Positions 44,913 to 53,542 of a stretch of 64,000 nucleotides of DNA are shown piece after piece. Source of the DNA: Bythopirellula sp041737835. GTDB taxonomy: Bacteria > Planctomycetota > Planctomycetia > Pirellulales > Lacipirellulaceae. The position numbers and the translations under genes are program-made. The notes below the pieces were generated by a model. That model searched no databases and was not told where the DNA came from. It saw only the letters and a program-made list of their open reading frames with translations. Each line of letters opens with the position of its first letter. Positions within the stretch are counted from its first letter, which is position 1. The stretch lies in assembly GCA_041737835.1 (NCBI GenBank), contig JBGSQY010000031.1, one strand, 5' to 3'.

Positions 44913-45601
44913 TGGATTGGCTGAGCGTCTTGCAATACGGCGATTCCGGGGCCTCCCCGCCGCCAGTCACGATTTTGGTTTCGCTGCTGCTGGCCTTCAT
45001 TGTGGGCCAACTTGTCGGCTGGATTTACATGGCGACCCACACGTCGCCCTCTTATTCGTCGTCGTTCGTGGCTTCGCTGGTCGTGCTGCCGGTGATCGTC
45101 GCGTTGATGATGATTCTGATGTCCGGCAGTTTGATGATCGCTTTCGGGCTCTTAGCTGTGTTTGCGGTCGTGCGATTCCGCAACGTGCTCAAAGACACTC
45201 GCGACACGACCTTTATTCTGTGGGCGATCGTTGAAGGCATGGGGGCGGGAACCTATCGCTATGCCACGACGTTGATTGGCGCGGTGGTGATTATGGCGGT
45301 GATGTTTTATTTGTGGTGGACCCAATTCGGCGAACGGCATCGTTTCGACGCAGTGTTGTCGCTCTTAGCCCCCGCCGACGGTGGCGCCACGCGGGCCAGC
45401 ATCGAACGGGTTCTGAACCGCTATTCTGACCGACTGCTACTCACCGGCGAACGGCAAAGCCCGGATGCCCGCAGTGTACTCAGCTACCGACTGTTGCTAC
45501 GAAATCCCTCTCTCCGCGAACAATTGCGTAGTGAACTCGCAGCCGCGGGTAACGTGCAGGAACTCTCATTCACCGTGTACGACGATGAAAACGAAAGCTA
45601 A
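44909..45601 (+). CDS. DUF4956 membrane protein
   Basis: A 230-residue protein with four hydrophobic spans in its first 140 residues (PPVTILVSLLLAFIVGQLVG, FVASLVVLPVIVALMMILMS, SLMIAFGLLAVFAVVRFR, TLIGAVVIMAVMFYLWW), then a soluble C-terminal domain (LLRNPSLREQLRSELAAAGN). The conserved FAVVRFRNVLKDTRDTTFIL loop and the YRYAT motif are typical of DUF4956. Its start overlaps the VTC gene by 4 bases, so expression is coupled. Probably a membrane partner of the VTC enzyme; the exact role is unknown. Confidence 0.9.
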   Translation: MMDWLSVLQYGDSGASPPPVTILVSLLLAFIVGQLVGWIYMATHTSPSYSSSFVASLVVLPVIVALMMILMSGSLMIAFGLLAVFAVVRFRNVLKDTRDTTFILWAIVEGMGAGTYRYATTLIGAVVIMAVMFYLWWTQFGERHRFDAVLSLLAPADGGATRASIERVLNRYSDRLLLTGERQSPDARSVLSYRLLLRNPSLREQLRSELAAAGNVQELSFTVYDDENES

Positions 45602-45606
45602 TATCG

Positions 45607-46638
45607 ATGGCCGACGCAGCTGCACAAAATGATCGAGAATTCGCTGGCAAAGTGCCGCTTGCGCGCAGTGTGCGGCTTCGTCGCTTGCGCGTGCGGGCGC
45701 TGCCGGTCATGTGTCTGTTGCTTTCAGTCGGCGCTTGGCTGGCTTTGTGGCGTTCCCAGGCACAAAGCGTTCAAGGCGTGGGCCGCGTTTCGACACTACG
45801 AATCGACATCATGAGCCCAGCCTCGGGCATGATTGCCCGCATGCCGCACCACACGGGCTTGCAATGGAGTTTGTTCGATCATGTCCGCGAAGGGGATGTC
45901 ATTGCCGAATACGACGACAGCGAATGGCTTGCCGGCATGAAGCAGTTCGATCACGACGCGGCGGTGCTGCAAAAAGAATTGGTCGCCTGGCAAGATTACT
46001 TCGCCAAGGAAGCCGCGCCTGCGGTGAGGGATCAAGTAGCTCAGTTGGTAACGAAAGAAACCGAACAACTCCAATCGCTGGCAGCACAAGTACAACTTGG
46101 CGCCGCAGGGGACCGCGTCACCAGTTCCGAATCGTTGGAACAACAAACACTACCCGTTGATCTTCCCGCCGCGGCGCGGGAGCATTTCACCGAGTTACGC
46201 AACGAGCGACAGTTGCTGGCCATTCGCGCGCTGCAGCTGCGTAATCAAGCGGATGCACTCCAAGTGCGAGCGCCGATTAGCGGTACGCTCGTGGATGTGT
46301 TTTGCTCGCCCGGTCAGCGACTCCATGCGGGGGCACCGATTGCCACGCTCGCCGCGGATCACGGCAGCTACATCGTTAGCTATCTCCCCGAAGCAACCCG
46401 CTTCGAGCCCCTGCCCGGCATGCGGGTGACGCTGCGTTCGCGAGCCATGGGTGCCAAGGCCGTGGAGAGCGAAATCGAAGAAGTGGGCCGTCAGATTGAA
46501 TCGATCCCCACGTCCTTGGCAGTCAATCCCGCGGTTCCCGAGCGAGGCTTACCCATTCGCATTGCCCTGCCAGCCGAAATCGATCTGCAACCCGGCGTGC
46601 TCGTTGACGTGATTTATCACGTTGATGCAACGATGTGA
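45607..46638 (+). CDS. HlyD-type membrane-fusion/secretion protein
   Basis: A 343-residue protein with an N-terminal cytoplasmic part, one membrane span (VMCLLLSVGAWLALWRS), a lipoyl-like half (SPASGMIARMPHHTGLQWSL, EGDVIAEYDD), a coiled-coil hairpin (about 110-215) and the second lipoyl half (VRAPISGTLVDVFCSPGQRL) followed by a beta-barrel (GMRVTLRSRAMG, ALPAEIDLQPGVLVDVIYHV). This is the layout of periplasmic adaptor proteins. It begins 5 bases after the DUF4956 stop, so it belongs to the VTC operon. No ABC transporter or TolC-like protein lies next to it. Confidence 0.87.
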   Translation: MADAAAQNDREFAGKVPLARSVRLRRLRVRALPVMCLLLSVGAWLALWRSQAQSVQGVGRVSTLRIDIMSPASGMIARMPHHTGLQWSLFDHVREGDVIAEYDDSEWLAGMKQFDHDAAVLQKELVAWQDYFAKEAAPAVRDQVAQLVTKETEQLQSLAAQVQLGAAGDRVTSSESLEQQTLPVDLPAAAREHFTELRNERQLLAIRALQLRNQADALQVRAPISGTLVDVFCSPGQRLHAGAPIATLAADHGSYIVSYLPEATRFEPLPGMRVTLRSRAMGAKAVESEIEEVGRQIESIPTSLAVNPAVPERGLPIRIALPAEIDLQPGVLVDVIYHVDATM

Positions 46639-46644
46639 TGTCTA

Positions 46645-47952
46645 TTACTGGCGTCTGCCAACAATCAACACCGCACCAAACGTAAGCAATAATAGTGCGT
46701 TCGGTTCTGGGATCGCCACAGCTGCGACAATCGCCGGCGCGCCGTACTCCTCGGACCAAATCGCCAGATCTGCGGCATCGACGTCACCATCGCGGTCGGC
46801 ATCGCCTTGGGAATGCGTGGCACCAATCGCTGTGCCCGTGCCGCGTTGCCAGGCGAGAAAATCGCGGCCGTCGACATCGCCATCTTCATCGAAATCGGCC
46901 GAGGGAATCGCCGAAAGTTCAAACGTGACGAGCGTGTTGAAACTCACGGGATCACTGCCATTGCTATTGTCGACCACTCCCACGAGCAGCCAATTGCCGT
47001 TGGCGAGGCGCGGACCGAGGGTGAGTCCTTCAAGATTCTGGCCATTGGCACCCGCGGCCGAGCCAGACCAGATCAATTCTTTTGAAACAGGTGTGTAGGA
47101 CTTGCCGATGAGTCCCGTATTGAAAGGGGCCGTGCCGACATCTGTGGCGCTTGTGGCGTCGATTTCATAGATCCTACTTTTGTACAGCAGTGCTGAGACT
47201 CCAACATCGAAAGAGCGTTCCAATCCGAAAAGTGTGCCATCGGGCAGCGTCACCAGATCCGCCAGGCCACTGCGGCGCTCAGAGCGAATTCCGGAGAGAT
47301 GAATTGGCTGAACCTGATAAGCATATTGCTCGGCGGCAGACACCGCGTTGCCGTCGACATTCAATTTTAATAGCCGCACGGTGGTGCCGGTCGAAGCGGT
47401 CGCCAGTGGTCCGTCGACCGTGAGTGCTTCTTCGTTGGCAACCCACATGGTCGAACCATCAGGACTCCGGGCCAGAGCTTCGAAGCCGCGATTGGCGCGG
47501 CGATTAGAAAACACGCTGGGAATGCTCGCCGTTTGCAAAGTGGCTCCGGTGCTGAGATCGTATTCACGCACGCCGGGGCTGTTTTCCTCCGAGAGGAACA
47601 CGCTGTTGCGAGTCGGGTTCGTGTAGGCGGCCCCTTCAAAATCAAAGCTCGCTGCAAGTGTGAGCGATGCCGTGGTGCTGGCGGCAACGAGCGATCCCGT
47701 GGGAGACAACTCCACGTCGAGGGTGAGCAACTTGCCGCCATCATCTTGGACGGCCAGAAACGTGTGGTGCAGTGCCGTCGCACCGGGACCTTTGTAGGTG
47801 ATGCCGCTCAGTTCTTCAGCCGCGACAAGGGACGTATCAATCAGAACGTTCGTTGGCGTAGAAATCTGCCACTTCGCGGCCTCGATGCGACTACTGATGC
47901 TTGCAATCAGCAGTGTTCCCAGCATCAATGTCAGTGTGCGAAACGATATCAT
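46645..47952 (-). CDS. Phytase-like (esterase-like activity) propeller with dockerin-like repeats and PEP-CTERM tail
   Basis: A 435-residue exported protein (signal peptide MISFRTLTLMLGTLLIASIS). Residues 30-335 match the esterase-like-activity-of-phytase propeller (AEELSGITYKGPGATALHHT, FDFEGAAYTN, RRANRGFEALARSPDGSTMW, NLEGLTLGPRLANGNWLLVG). Two dockerin-like EF-hand segments follow: DFDEDGDVDGRDFLAWQRG and GDADRDGDVDAADLAIW. The end is a PEP-CTERM sorting signal, IPEPNALLLLTFGAVLIVG plus RRQ. It ends 6 bases from the convergent HlyD gene. The protein should be cut by an exosortase encoded elsewhere. Substrate unproven. Confidence 0.88.
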   Translation of the reverse strand: MISFRTLTLMLGTLLIASISSRIEAAKWQISTPTNVLIDTSLVAAEELSGITYKGPGATALHHTFLAVQDDGGKLLTLDVELSPTGSLVAASTTASLTLAASFDFEGAAYTNPTRNSVFLSEENSPGVREYDLSTGATLQTASIPSVFSNRRANRGFEALARSPDGSTMWVANEEALTVDGPLATASTGTTVRLLKLNVDGNAVSAAEQYAYQVQPIHLSGIRSERRSGLADLVTLPDGTLFGLERSFDVGVSALLYKSRIYEIDATSATDVGTAPFNTGLIGKSYTPVSKELIWSGSAAGANGQNLEGLTLGPRLANGNWLLVGVVDNSNGSDPVSFNTLVTFELSAIPSADFDEDGDVDGRDFLAWQRGTGTAIGATHSQGDADRDGDVDAADLAIWSEEYGAPAIVAAVAIPEPNALLLLTFGAVLIVGRRQ

Positions 47953-47978
47953 AAGGCTTTCGGTATTGTGCGAGAGGA

Positions 47979-50900
47979 TTACTTCGCTGGGACCGGCACC
48001 GGAGCTTGCGGGGGGATTGTTGGTTTGCCCTGCACAGGCGTTGGATCGGCAGGTTTTGCTTTTTCTTCAACAACAGGCACTTCGGGCAAAGTCTGGGCTT
48101 CGAGCGGCTCGCCAGCGTCGACCAATAAATAGCCCGACCAAAAGAACGGATGTTCCGCAGTGGGCAAAGTACTCGCGTCTTTGAGTTTCACTCGAGGTTC
48201 GAGTGCTGGTTCGAGTGGCAACTCCTTGGCGACTTCCACGCAGCGCTGCCAAGCTTCAACCGCCGAGGTACGCGGCAACTCTTGTATGAACTCGCGCATC
48301 AGTTCCAAAGTCGACTGCCCCCCCACGCGCCAGCGGCTCAAGAGAATCGTTTGGGCACCGCTCGACATCAGGCTGCAACTGGCGATGAACAACTCACTGC
48401 CCGGCGGCATGTTATCGTTGCGTTTACGAGAGGCCTTACCCCCCTTTTCGGCAATCGTGTGCGCGCCGGGGAACAACAAACGTTGAGGACCGATGCGGGG
48501 CAAGTTCACCCATGTTCCCAATTGACCTTCTTCTCCTCGTCCCGCTGCAATCGGTGACCACAGAAAAGGCTCAGCCCGTTCTATGTCAATCTCATTGAGC
48601 GACAACAAGGCATCGAGCACGGTGGCCACTACAGGGGGTGACTCGGGCAGCGGCGCGGGAAGGGAAATGAAACTGGGCATAACCGCTTGAAGATTGGCCA
48701 GTTCTGCTTCGCGATCCGCCACCTTATCGCCGGGAACAATTTCGCTGCCGGCAATTGTCGTGTGGAGAATGCGCCGCCAAGGGGCAGCCTGTCCCACGGC
48801 CAGACCCATCGTGGGGACGACGCGAATTGGGACGACCGAATTGAGCGTAGCCGGTTCACCATCCACCTTCAAAGGCAACGCACCTAAGGGGACATACCAC
48901 ACGACGCTGTCGGGAACAACAATCAGTTCCGTCACGGTCGCGAGGTCCAACGACGAACCCGTGAAGAGGGCTTGAAACAAAGCTTCTCCCGATTCGCGCC
49001 AATCGGTCGAGGCAAGCTCCTTTTCATCGAGCGAATTGTTGCGGTCGTGATTGCCGAGATCGGCAAGAAATTTACTAACATCCCGGCCAAGTGCCGCCGA
49101 CGTTCCGCAATTCCAGATCGTCGAAGTGCTGTCGGTCAAAAGGAAACCCATCAGCTCGCCAGCAGTTTCGTGAAACACGACAACCACTTGGCCCGGCTGG
49201 AGACGAGCTTGCAAATCCTCGACCGCAACTACGGGGGGAAACTGAAATTCGCTGGGTGCGCGGCTCAACCCCAAGCGCGACACCAGTATCTCGCGCTCAT
49301 TAAGATTGTTTGCCCAACTTCGCCAAAGTTTGTCGAGTGCTTTGGAACCCGCTTTGTCGTCTGTAGGCTTCCACTGTGTGCGGAGCTGCTGATGCAGTGC
49401 TTGACCATCTTTGGCGAGACCGGCGTATTCGGGATAGCGGAGCAAAAGATCATTGCGCAAGCTCCGTGAGCTCGGGCTCAACATATTTTCTGGTGATTCC
49501 AACGTATCGCGAATCGAAGCCAGCCGCCCGCCAAGTTCCAGCGCGTTAAAAAAGCGGCGACGCTTGGCCAGATCGGCCACTTCTATGGCGGCGGCTTTTT
49601 CCTTGCGCTCACCTAATGCGGCGATCCAACGGTCATAAGAATCTTCGAGTGGGGCTTTTAACATGGCAAGTGTATCAAGCGGACGAAACGCCCAATCCCG
49701 GGGTCCGGGATCACTCAGCATATTTTCATAGATTTCAACCGCGACGCTGGCTCGTAGTAGTTGGTCGTCAAACCAACGATTCGTGGTTTGTAACTGCATG
49801 AATCGCGACGACATGTTGTAGTGGTTGGCAATCGACGCATTCAGAACGTCGACGGCGGACTCTTTGCCCAGTTCCGCGAGCACGCGGGCTTCGAGATAGC
49901 GCGACCAATTGCCAAGCAGTCCCGTGGCCGCGTCGTTGAGTCGACTTTGGCCGCTTTGAAGCGCTGCAGCCGCTTGTTTCCACTTGTCGGCATTCATCCA
50001 TTCTTCGGCACGGGTAAAACTCAATCGCGCGTAGAGATGGTCCAAGCGTTCGCGTTGGGCCCATGCCGCAGCGGCATCGAGAACAGGGATTGGTTGGGGA
50101 TTTGGCGCGCCGAGCCGGTTCATCGCCATGTAGCGGAAAGCTTCGTCGATCACGCCTGGGTCTTCGTAATAGATGCCCGAGATGCTGGCTTCCAAAAAGA
50201 GTCGATCGGCGTTGTCGAACTTACCAGCTTCCATGGCGAGCCGTCCTTGTTCGAGCAAGGAAATACAAGTGAGCGGGTGATCGAACTGGCCCGCCATCCG
50301 TTCAGCGCGTTGCAATCTTTGAAAGGCCTGATCCAGATTGCCTTGGCCAGCATAAGCGAGTCCCAGTAAGAGATCGGCCCAAACATTCGACCAATGATTC
50401 GGCGGAGTGATCCGCGCGGAAAGTTTGTTCACCAGATCGCGTGACAACGGGTCATACGGAGCCAGCGGACCCAAAAGTTCGTTGCGCCGACGAATGGCGA
50501 GCGCGGTTGCGCGGATGATTTCCACGGCATCGATTTGCCAAAATTGCCTCTGACGAAGTACGCCCCCCTGCTGGGCGGTCTGGCTTTGTGTGTTGAGGTC
50601 ATCACCGAAGCTAATCATCATCTGGGAAGGGACATCACCCAAAACGAATTTTCGCGTGCTCGGTCCCCAAGGAAGGACCTTACGGGCCATGCCCGCATCG
50701 GCTCGCGGAGCTTCGCGAAACTCAATCGACAGCACCCAGTTGGGATACTGCAAAAACATCGCGCAGGCTTCGTTGAATTGCTCAAGCGCGGCGGCAGGCT
50801 GCCCTTGGTGATATAGCACTTCGCCCCACAAAGCGTGATAGCAGATCGCGTCGATCCAGCGCTGTGTCACGCCGATCCTGACGGAGCTGCGGGCTTCGCG

Positions 50901-51095
50901 CATGAGGGTCCGCTGGGCATCGCGGTATTCGCCCCGATAGATGTCATACACCGCGGTGTAGTAGTACTGGCTGGGCAGGGTGTCGGTCACCGCCACCGAG
51001 CCCTGACCGTGCGCCTGATGGCGGCCCGTGAGGCCAATCAGAATGAACCCCACAAGCGCCGTGCGCTGAAGGATTTTGAAATAGGTCGCTAGCAC
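47979..51095 (-). CDS. Exported TPR-CHAT protease-like protein
   Basis: A 1038-residue protein. I start it at GTG 51095, because AGGGAG lies 7 bases upstream and a signal peptide follows (ILQRTALVGFILIGLTG, ending QAHG); a longer frame to 51152 lacks this. Residues about 40-550 are helical TPR-like repeats (YRGEYRDAQRTLMRE, LLGLAYAGQGNLDQAFQRLQ). The C-terminus (about 690-985) is a CHAT domain of the caspase-like clan: ELIVVPDSVVWYVPLGALPL, His879 in PGAHTIAEKGG and Cys907 in LFIASCSLMSSGAQTILLS. The catalytic pair is present. A Pro-rich tail follows. CHAT proteases are usually cytoplasmic, so export is unusual. Substrate unknown. Confidence 0.85.
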   Translation of the reverse strand: MLATYFKILQRTALVGFILIGLTGRHQAHGQGSVAVTDTLPSQYYYTAVYDIYRGEYRDAQRTLMREARSSVRIGVTQRWIDAICYHALWGEVLYHQGQPAAALEQFNEACAMFLQYPNWVLSIEFREAPRADAGMARKVLPWGPSTRKFVLGDVPSQMMISFGDDLNTQSQTAQQGGVLRQRQFWQIDAVEIIRATALAIRRRNELLGPLAPYDPLSRDLVNKLSARITPPNHWSNVWADLLLGLAYAGQGNLDQAFQRLQRAERMAGQFDHPLTCISLLEQGRLAMEAGKFDNADRLFLEASISGIYYEDPGVIDEAFRYMAMNRLGAPNPQPIPVLDAAAAWAQRERLDHLYARLSFTRAEEWMNADKWKQAAAALQSGQSRLNDAATGLLGNWSRYLEARVLAELGKESAVDVLNASIANHYNMSSRFMQLQTTNRWFDDQLLRASVAVEIYENMLSDPGPRDWAFRPLDTLAMLKAPLEDSYDRWIAALGERKEKAAAIEVADLAKRRRFFNALELGGRLASIRDTLESPENMLSPSSRSLRNDLLLRYPEYAGLAKDGQALHQQLRTQWKPTDDKAGSKALDKLWRSWANNLNEREILVSRLGLSRAPSEFQFPPVVAVEDLQARLQPGQVVVVFHETAGELMGFLLTDSTSTIWNCGTSAALGRDVSKFLADLGNHDRNNSLDEKELASTDWRESGEALFQALFTGSSLDLATVTELIVVPDSVVWYVPLGALPLKVDGEPATLNSVVPIRVVPTMGLAVGQAAPWRRILHTTIAGSEIVPGDKVADREAELANLQAVMPSFISLPAPLPESPPVVATVLDALLSLNEIDIERAEPFLWSPIAAGRGEEGQLGTWVNLPRIGPQRLLFPGAHTIAEKGGKASRKRNDNMPPGSELFIASCSLMSSGAQTILLSRWRVGGQSTLELMREFIQELPRTSAVEAWQRCVEVAKELPLEPALEPRVKLKDASTLPTAEHPFFWSGYLLVDAGEPLEAQTLPEVPVVEEKAKPADPTPVQGKPTIPPQAPVPVPAK

Positions 51096-51414
51096 GCTGT
51101 TCTCCCTGTGCGCGGAGGGTCTCTGTTCCAAGAAGAGCGCTGCCGCTAGCAATCTCAGGCGAGTGGCGCGCGTAGTTTCATTCTATCAGTCTCTCAGGAA
51201 AAGGCGATTTCCCCCGCAAAAACGCGGTGAAGACGCCGCCGGGAAGAACACCGACAAACACCGGGTCTGCCAGCTGCTGTCAGCAGTAGCACCCACGGAA
51301 ATGCAAATTCTTCGGCAGAAGTCAAAGTTTGCCGTTCAGGACGACGATAACGATTGTGACGCCGGTAACGTGGAATTGGTCCGGCAAATGGTCCCTCCGT
51401 CAGGAGCAACGATT

Positions 51415-51657
51415 GTGAAAACTTCGTCCGGAAAAACCCGATTCAATGCCACGCTGCTCTGGAGTGGGCTCCTTATGCTCGGGTCGTTGGCGGCCACGGG
51501 TTGCCAAATGGACATCGCGGGCCAAACCTTGCCCAGCGGTTACTATCTGAGCGACGACGTGCAATACTACGCACCAGGGCCGGAATTCAAGTTGGCTCGC
51601 GAAGCCGCGGCTCTCAAAGAACAGTCCGCCAACAACATCAGCGAACCTCAACAGTAG
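51415..51657 (+). CDS. Small lipoprotein, divergent from the CHAT gene
   Basis: An 80-residue protein. GTG 51415 is supported by AGGAG 8 bases upstream; longer in-frame starts upstream have no such site. The N-terminus (KTSSGKTRFNATLLWSGLLM) ends in the lipobox LAATGC, so it should be lipid-modified at Cys30. The mature part, TLPSGYYLSDDVQYYAPGPE followed by FKLAREAAALKEQ, resembles short lipoproteins I recall from other Pirellulales. It is transcribed away from the exported CHAT protein, 319 bases apart, and may be co-regulated. Function unknown. Confidence 0.75.
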   Translation: MKTSSGKTRFNATLLWSGLLMLGSLAATGCQMDIAGQTLPSGYYLSDDVQYYAPGPEFKLAREAAALKEQSANNISEPQQ

Positions 51658-51735
51658 GTGACCGCGATTGTTGGCTCGGGATCATGTTCCAAGGAATTCA
51701 ATCAGCAAGTCTCGCGAGGACATCAATTTTTGCCG

Positions 51736-51773
51736 CTTGTTGCTAACGACGGTTTTCAAGAGTTAGCAACAAG
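51736..51773. repeat. 12-bp perfect inverted repeat
   Basis: CTTGTTGCTAAC (51736-51747) and GTTAGCAACAAG (51762-51773) flank a 14-base loop. It lies 78 bases after the lipoprotein stop and could be its terminator, but there is no T-run. Confidence 0.6.
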
Positions 51774-51796
51774 GTTGGGGGGGACGGCGCCTCAGT

Positions 51797-51848
51797 GGCA
51801 GACGTCTGAGGAACGCGACCAATGCGTCGCGTGCCTCAGACGTCACTG
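51797..51848. repeat. Long two-part hairpin
   Basis: GACGTCTGAGG (51801-51811) pairs with CCTCAGACGTC (51834-51844). Inside it CGCGAC (51814-51819) pairs with GTCGCG (51826-51831) after 2-base bulges, and GGCA/TGCC can extend the base of the stem after a short interior bulge. About 17-21 base pairs in total. With the neighbouring inverted repeat it fills much of the gap between the lipoprotein and the LEDR ORF. Possibly a mobile palindromic element. Confidence 0.6.
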
Positions 51849-51940
51849 CCCGGGGAACTCAAAGCCGAAACCGGCAAGGATTCTCGCATATCTCACCCCG
51901 CCAGGGCGAACTCCTGCCCGAACTGATTCTCCAGCAGTGC

Positions 51941-52072
51941 TCAAATCCAAGATGGCAAATTGAATTCTTGGCCGAGCATGGTGGCTGTTGTCGAGAGCAT
52001 TGATCGATCTTCAAGACGCTCAATACGCAACATTCGAGAGAATGATGTTTTCTTTGGACCAAACCCGTTCAT
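51941..52072 (-). CDS. 43-residue ORF with LEPR-XLL-type motif, probably a truncated gene
   Basis: ATG 52072 overlaps the stop of the PEP-CTERM gene copy 1 as ATGA, so it could be translated by coupling. The peptide starts MNGFGPKKTSFSRMLRIERL and continues EDRSMLSTTATMLG before a stop at 51941. RIERLEDRSMLS is a very good match to the N-terminal LEPR-XLL export motif of large planctomycete surface proteins. The body that should follow is missing; the DNA beyond the stop contains the palindromes at 51797-51848. The likeliest reading is the head of a decayed or truncated surface-protein gene; a functional short peptide is less likely. Confidence 0.5.
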   Translation of the reverse strand: MNGFGPKKTSFSRMLRIERLEDRSMLSTTATMLGQEFNLPSWI

Positions 52073-52797
52073 GACAAAATTCTCCGTCTGCAAGAACGAT
52101 GCGCAACTAAAGGCCCAAAAAATGTGAGCAGGCAGATCCCACTCGGTTCTGGGATGAATTTGCCATACTGTAGGTGATCAAAACTAGGATTGAATGAAGT
52201 CGCACCTGGGATAGGACGTCGCAGTTGTTGGAAACTGACTGAATATATCCCAAATGGAGACGTGATGCCGATGAACCAGTCATCGCTAGTGTCAAAAGCC
52301 CGGGAGACGATTCCCTCGAATTCAAACGTCTCGGTTGCAAAACCATTTTCCCCAAGACCAAGAACGTATATCCTTCCTTCGGACCCGCTGTTAGCAGTCA
52401 GAACAAAACCTACCGCCGTCGGGTATTTACCGAAGGCTGTGTCATTGAAAATCCACTGTGTATAAACAGTGCAGTTTGAACCGATGCATGCATCGGGAGG
52501 AAAAGCATGGACAGAGTATCCTCCCGTATCAAGACCGTCAATAACGCCGTCGTCACCATCGACAGAGTTTCCCTGTATAGGAAATATTGAACCAGAAAAA
52601 CCGCTTTCTAGCCCCGGCGTCAGCACATCGTCCTCAAAATCTTCCAAAAAGAACGTCGTGCCGAGCCCGCTCAAATTGAACGGACTATCCGCCGCACTGC
52701 GGTACGGGGTCGGTCCAAGAAACGTGAAAGCAGCGTGCGAGACGCTGCTTCCCGTTAAAAATAATCCTGAACACAGAATGAATCGCAAAGCGTTCAT
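52069..52797 (-). CDS. PEP-CTERM exported protein, tandem copy 1
   Basis: A 242-residue protein. ATG 52797 has GAGGACC upstream and the signal peptide MNALRFILCSGLFLTGSSVS. The first 60 residues (AAFTFLGPTPYRSAADSPFN, FFLEDFED) are almost identical to the next gene; the middle diverges, with CIGSNCTVYTQW here. It ends IPEPSGICLLTFFGPLVAHR SCRRRILS: a PEP-CTERM motif, hydrophobic span and Arg-rich end. No enzyme motif; probably a beta-sandwich matrix or surface protein. Part of a tandem array with 53517-52822 and a decayed third copy. Confidence 0.85.
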   Translation of the reverse strand: MNALRFILCSGLFLTGSSVSHAAFTFLGPTPYRSAADSPFNLSGLGTTFFLEDFEDDVLTPGLESGFSGSIFPIQGNSVDGDDGVIDGLDTGGYSVHAFPPDACIGSNCTVYTQWIFNDTAFGKYPTAVGFVLTANSGSEGRIYVLGLGENGFATETFEFEGIVSRAFDTSDDWFIGITSPFGIYSVSFQQLRRPIPGATSFNPSFDHLQYGKFIPEPSGICLLTFFGPLVAHRSCRRRILS

Positions 52798-52821
52798 GAG
52801 ACGGTCCTCATTCACGGAAAA

Positions 52822-53517
52822 TTAGGCCCAGCAATACCCACGTCCAGGGTAACACGATATGGCCAGAACGGATAGCAGAAAAGCACTGGGCTCTGGCACC
52901 GCGAGCCCATACTGCACGTGATCTACCAAGACCCCAGGAGCCGAAAAACCCCTTGCGAAAAATTCAACTTGAACTATGCCGGCAGGATTTAAGATGCCAA
53001 TAAATCGATCATCAGCTGAACTGAAGCTATTAATCACAAGACTATTTGTGCTGAACGTGGCACGATTACTATCGTTATCAATCACAGTAACTCCACTATC
53101 AGGTCCGGCACCACTCGTGATTACCAGCCCAACCGCCGTTGGAACAAAACCGAGCATTCCAACATCAAATTTGAATTGAATAATTTCGGTTGTCAGAGCG
53201 GCATCAATAACCATATTCGGTCCAGCGGAAAAGCCAGTAAAGCGTGAGTCGTCGATCACACCATCGTCGGCATCAACTGAACTCCCAATCTGTCTGACAA
53301 TCTCCAGAATTGGATCGGGGCCTATGTCCAAACCGGGCTGGGGAACCAGATCCTCAAAATCCTCCAGAAAGAACGTCGCACCCAGACCGCTGAGATTGAA
53401 CGGACTATCCGCCGCGCTGCGGTACGGGGTTGGACCGAGAAACGTGAAAGCGGCGTGAGAGACGCTGCTGCCAAACAGAAGCAACCCTGAACACAGAATG
53501 AATCGCAAAGCGTTCAT
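52822..53517 (-). CDS. PEP-CTERM exported protein, tandem copy 2
   Basis: A 231-residue protein with the same start context as copy 1 (GAGGACC before ATG 53517, MNALRFILCSG). Its N-terminal 60 residues match copy 1 closely (AAFTFLGPTPYRSAADSPFN), the middle is diverged (IGSSVDADDGVIDDSRFTGF versus NSVDGDDGVIDGLDTGGYSV) and the end is VPEPSAFLLSVLAISCYPGR GYCWA. The PEP motif is present but the terminal basic cluster is weak, so exosortase recognition may be reduced. The 24-base spacer between copies is itself conserved. Function unknown. Confidence 0.85.
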   Translation of the reverse strand: MNALRFILCSGLLLFGSSVSHAAFTFLGPTPYRSAADSPFNLSGLGATFFLEDFEDLVPQPGLDIGPDPILEIVRQIGSSVDADDGVIDDSRFTGFSAGPNMVIDAALTTEIIQFKFDVGMLGFVPTAVGLVITSGAGPDSGVTVIDNDSNRATFSTNSLVINSFSSADDRFIGILNPAGIVQVEFFARGFSAPGVLVDHVQYGLAVPEPSAFLLSVLAISCYPGRGYCWA

Positions 53518-53542
53518 GAGACGGTCCTCATTCACGAAAAAT

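Noticed and set aside
52069..53517. The duplicated PEP-CTERM genes as an insertion-sequence duplication.
   Set aside because: No transposase or terminal inverted repeats; the spacers themselves are homologous, which fits simple tandem duplication.
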